Below are positions 6,451 through 7,590 of a DNA stretch of 7,590 nt, in pieces. Numbering within the stretch: the stretch's first letter is position 1; each line of letters begins with the position of its first letter. Location: assembly GCA_017881985.1 (NCBI GenBank), contig JADGQH010000158.1:1-7590 (forward strand), read 5' to 3'. The stretch comes from Chloroflexota bacterium (GTDB taxonomy: Bacteria > Chloroflexota > Limnocylindria > Limnocylindrales > CSP1-4). The notes beneath the pieces were generated by a model. The model was not told the origin of the DNA. It searched no databases and saw nothing but the letters and a program-made list of their open reading frames with translations. The position numbers and the translations under genes were made by a program.

Positions 6451-6456
6451 AAGGAA
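6451..6456 (+). promoter_or_regulatory. Shine-Dalgarno site AAGGAA of the DUF4386 gene
   Basis: AAGGAA ends 7 bases before ATG 6464, a normal spacing that supports that start codon. Confidence 0.65.
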
Positions 6457-6463
6457 TCCCGCT

Positions 6464-7228
6464 ATGACCTCTTCGCGAAAGACCGCGCTCGTCGTGGGCG
6501 TGCTGTTCATCCTCACCTTCATCACGTCGATTGCTGCGGCTGTTCTCTACGGCCCACTGACCGACAATCCCGGCGCCTACATCACCGGTGCCGGCGCCGA
6601 CACCCGCGTGTTCCTCGGTGCGTTCCTCGAGCTCATGCTCATCCTCACCAACATCGGCTGCGCCGTGGTTCTGTTCCCGCTGCTCAAGCGGCAGAACGAG
6701 ACCCTGGCCCTTGGCTACGTCACCGCCCGCCTCGTCGAGTGCGCCTTCATCGGGATCGGCCTCCTCAGCCTCCTCACGGTCGTGACCGTGCGGCAGGGGG
6801 CCGCGGGCGCGGATGCGGGGTCGCTCGTCCTCATGGGTAAGTCGCTGGTCGCCCTCCACAACTGGACGTTCCTGCTCGGCCCCGGCTTCGCCGACGGCAT
6901 CGGGACCGGCCTGATCCTGGGCTGGCTGCTGTACCGGTCCGGCCTGGTGTCACGCCGCATGGCGCTGTTCGGTGTCATCGGAGGTCCGCTGCTCGCCGCT
7001 TCCGGGACCGCCGTGCTGCTCGGAGTCATCCCGCAGTTCGGAGCGGTGCAGGGCATCGCGACCGTCCCGGAGTTCATCTGGGAGCTGTTCCTGGGCCTGT
7101 GGCTCATCTTCAAGGGGTTCCAGGCGGCCGCTCCGGTCGCCCTTGCGTTCGACGCAAGCGCGACCGAGGAGTCGGCAACGGCCGCCTCAGGACCGATCGC
7201 GGTCGCGACGAAGGTGGCCGCAGCATGA
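6464..7228 (+). CDS. DUF4386 family integral membrane protein
   Basis: A 254-residue protein with about six hydrophobic segments, near residues 8-29, 49-74, 83-108, 126-157, 166-190 and 204-220. The C-terminal tail is polar and Ala-rich (about 225-254). Recognisable DUF4386 features are the TM1 start KTALVVGVLFILTFITS, the block ARLVECAFIGIG (88-99), LHNWTFLLGPGFADG (131-145) and the ending PEFIWELFLGLWLIFKGF (202-219). It is predicted in the cytoplasmic membrane; no biochemical role is established for the family as far as I know. It has its own promoter and ribosome site upstream. Its stop overlaps the start of the next gene in ATGA, which indicates translational coupling with the DDN-type oxidoreductase. 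There is no catalytic motif that would suggest an enzyme or a specific transporter class. Confidence 0.9.
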   Translation: MTSSRKTALVVGVLFILTFITSIAAAVLYGPLTDNPGAYITGAGADTRVFLGAFLELMLILTNIGCAVVLFPLLKRQNETLALGYVTARLVECAFIGIGLLSLLTVVTVRQGAAGADAGSLVLMGKSLVALHNWTFLLGPGFADGIGTGLILGWLLYRSGLVSRRMALFGVIGGPLLAASGTAVLLGVIPQFGAVQGIATVPEFIWELFLGLWLIFKGFQAAAPVALAFDASATEESATAASGPIAVATKVAAA

Positions 7229-7590
7229 CCGCCGTCCGCGAGCAGGCGCCTCCCGCCTCTCCGCGGGTGTTCGTTCGGATCGCCTGGGTGCTGCACCGCG
7301 CCTACTACCGGCTCACCGGGGGCCGGCGCGGACTCTGGCGACCGAAGGCTGGCGCCAAGTTCGGGACGATGCGCCTGACGACGCTCGGGCGGCGTTCGGG
7401 CCAGCCACGGGTCGCGATTGTCGGGTACTACGACGACGGCCCGAACCTGGTCACCCTGGCCATGAACGGCTGGGCCGATGCCGAGCCGGCGTGGTGGCTG
7501 AACCTCCGGGCACAGCCGGAGACGATCGTCGAGCTGAAGGATGGTCCACGTGCCGTTCGAGCCCGCGTCGCGGCGGGAGCGGAGCGCGAG
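7225..7590 (+). CDS. DDN-type deazaflavin (F420)-dependent nitroreductase family protein, 3' truncated
   Basis: The ATG at 7225 overlaps the TGA of the DUF4386 gene (ATGA), and 122 codons are visible before the window ends. The pattern MRLTTLGRRSGQPRVAIVGYYDDG (49-72) followed by LVTLAMNGW (75-83) and PAWWLNLRAQPETIVELKDG (88-107) is characteristic of the nitroreductase-family deazaflavin-dependent oxidoreductases (split beta-barrel, relatives of mycobacterial Ddn). These use reduced F420 to reduce quinones, nitro compounds or other acceptors. The (R/K)SG loop and the PAWWxNLRAxP motif belong to the cofactor-binding region of the family. The N-terminus has a mildly amphipathic stretch, RVFVRIAWVLHRAYYRL (14-30), which could contact the membrane, as in Ddn-like proteins. 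Members usually have about 130-160 residues, so only the last strand or two should be missing. The physiological substrate is unknown. Confidence 0.9.
   Translation, partial: MTAVREQAPPASPRVFVRIAWVLHRAYYRLTGGRRGLWRPKAGAKFGTMRLTTLGRRSGQPRVAIVGYYDDGPNLVTLAMNGWADAEPAWWLNLRAQPETIVELKDGPRAVRARVAAGAERE

Overview
The window is about 7.6 kb of GC-rich bacterial DNA with tightly spaced genes. The gene families are typical of high-GC soil bacteria: DHA3-type MFS exporters, a MalT-like LuxR regulator (LAL family), DUF4386, and an F420-dependent nitroreductase-fold (DDN) protein. The regulator's C-terminus, with its LGVNNRRAAV block, and the F420-linked enzyme point to Chloroflexota (for example Limnocylindria-like lineages) or Actinomycetota. 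The sequence alone does not decide between them.

Left part (1-2351): the 3' end of a plus-strand MFS exporter converges on a complete minus-strand MFS exporter of 422 residues. The 121-base gap between them holds two hairpins that could terminate both transcripts. From the second exporter a 532-base gene-free gap, rich in predicted hairpins, leads to a divergent regulator gene.

Centre (2884-5655): one large gene encodes a 923-residue LAL regulator with an N-terminal STAND-type NTPase, a long helical TPR-like sensor region and a C-terminal LuxR helix-turn-helix. Two GC-rich hairpins follow its stop codon.

Right part (5656-7590): a 435-base non-coding stretch contains a conspicuous cluster of four TCACCAC half-sites, including a perfect interrupted palindrome. 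It sits 80-130 bases upstream of a gene for a 91-residue protein of unknown function. Next come a well-formed sigma70-like promoter, a DUF4386 membrane protein, and a DDN-family deazaflavin-dependent oxidoreductase that overlaps it by ATGA and runs off the window.

A reasonable but unproven reading is that the regulator and/or the TCACCAC-binding factor controls the small protein, membrane protein and oxidoreductase as one module. I see no tRNA, rRNA, CRISPR array, transposase or attachment site. Nothing here is clearly a new defence or mobile system. The most interesting items are the operator cluster and the small-protein/DUF4386/DDN module.
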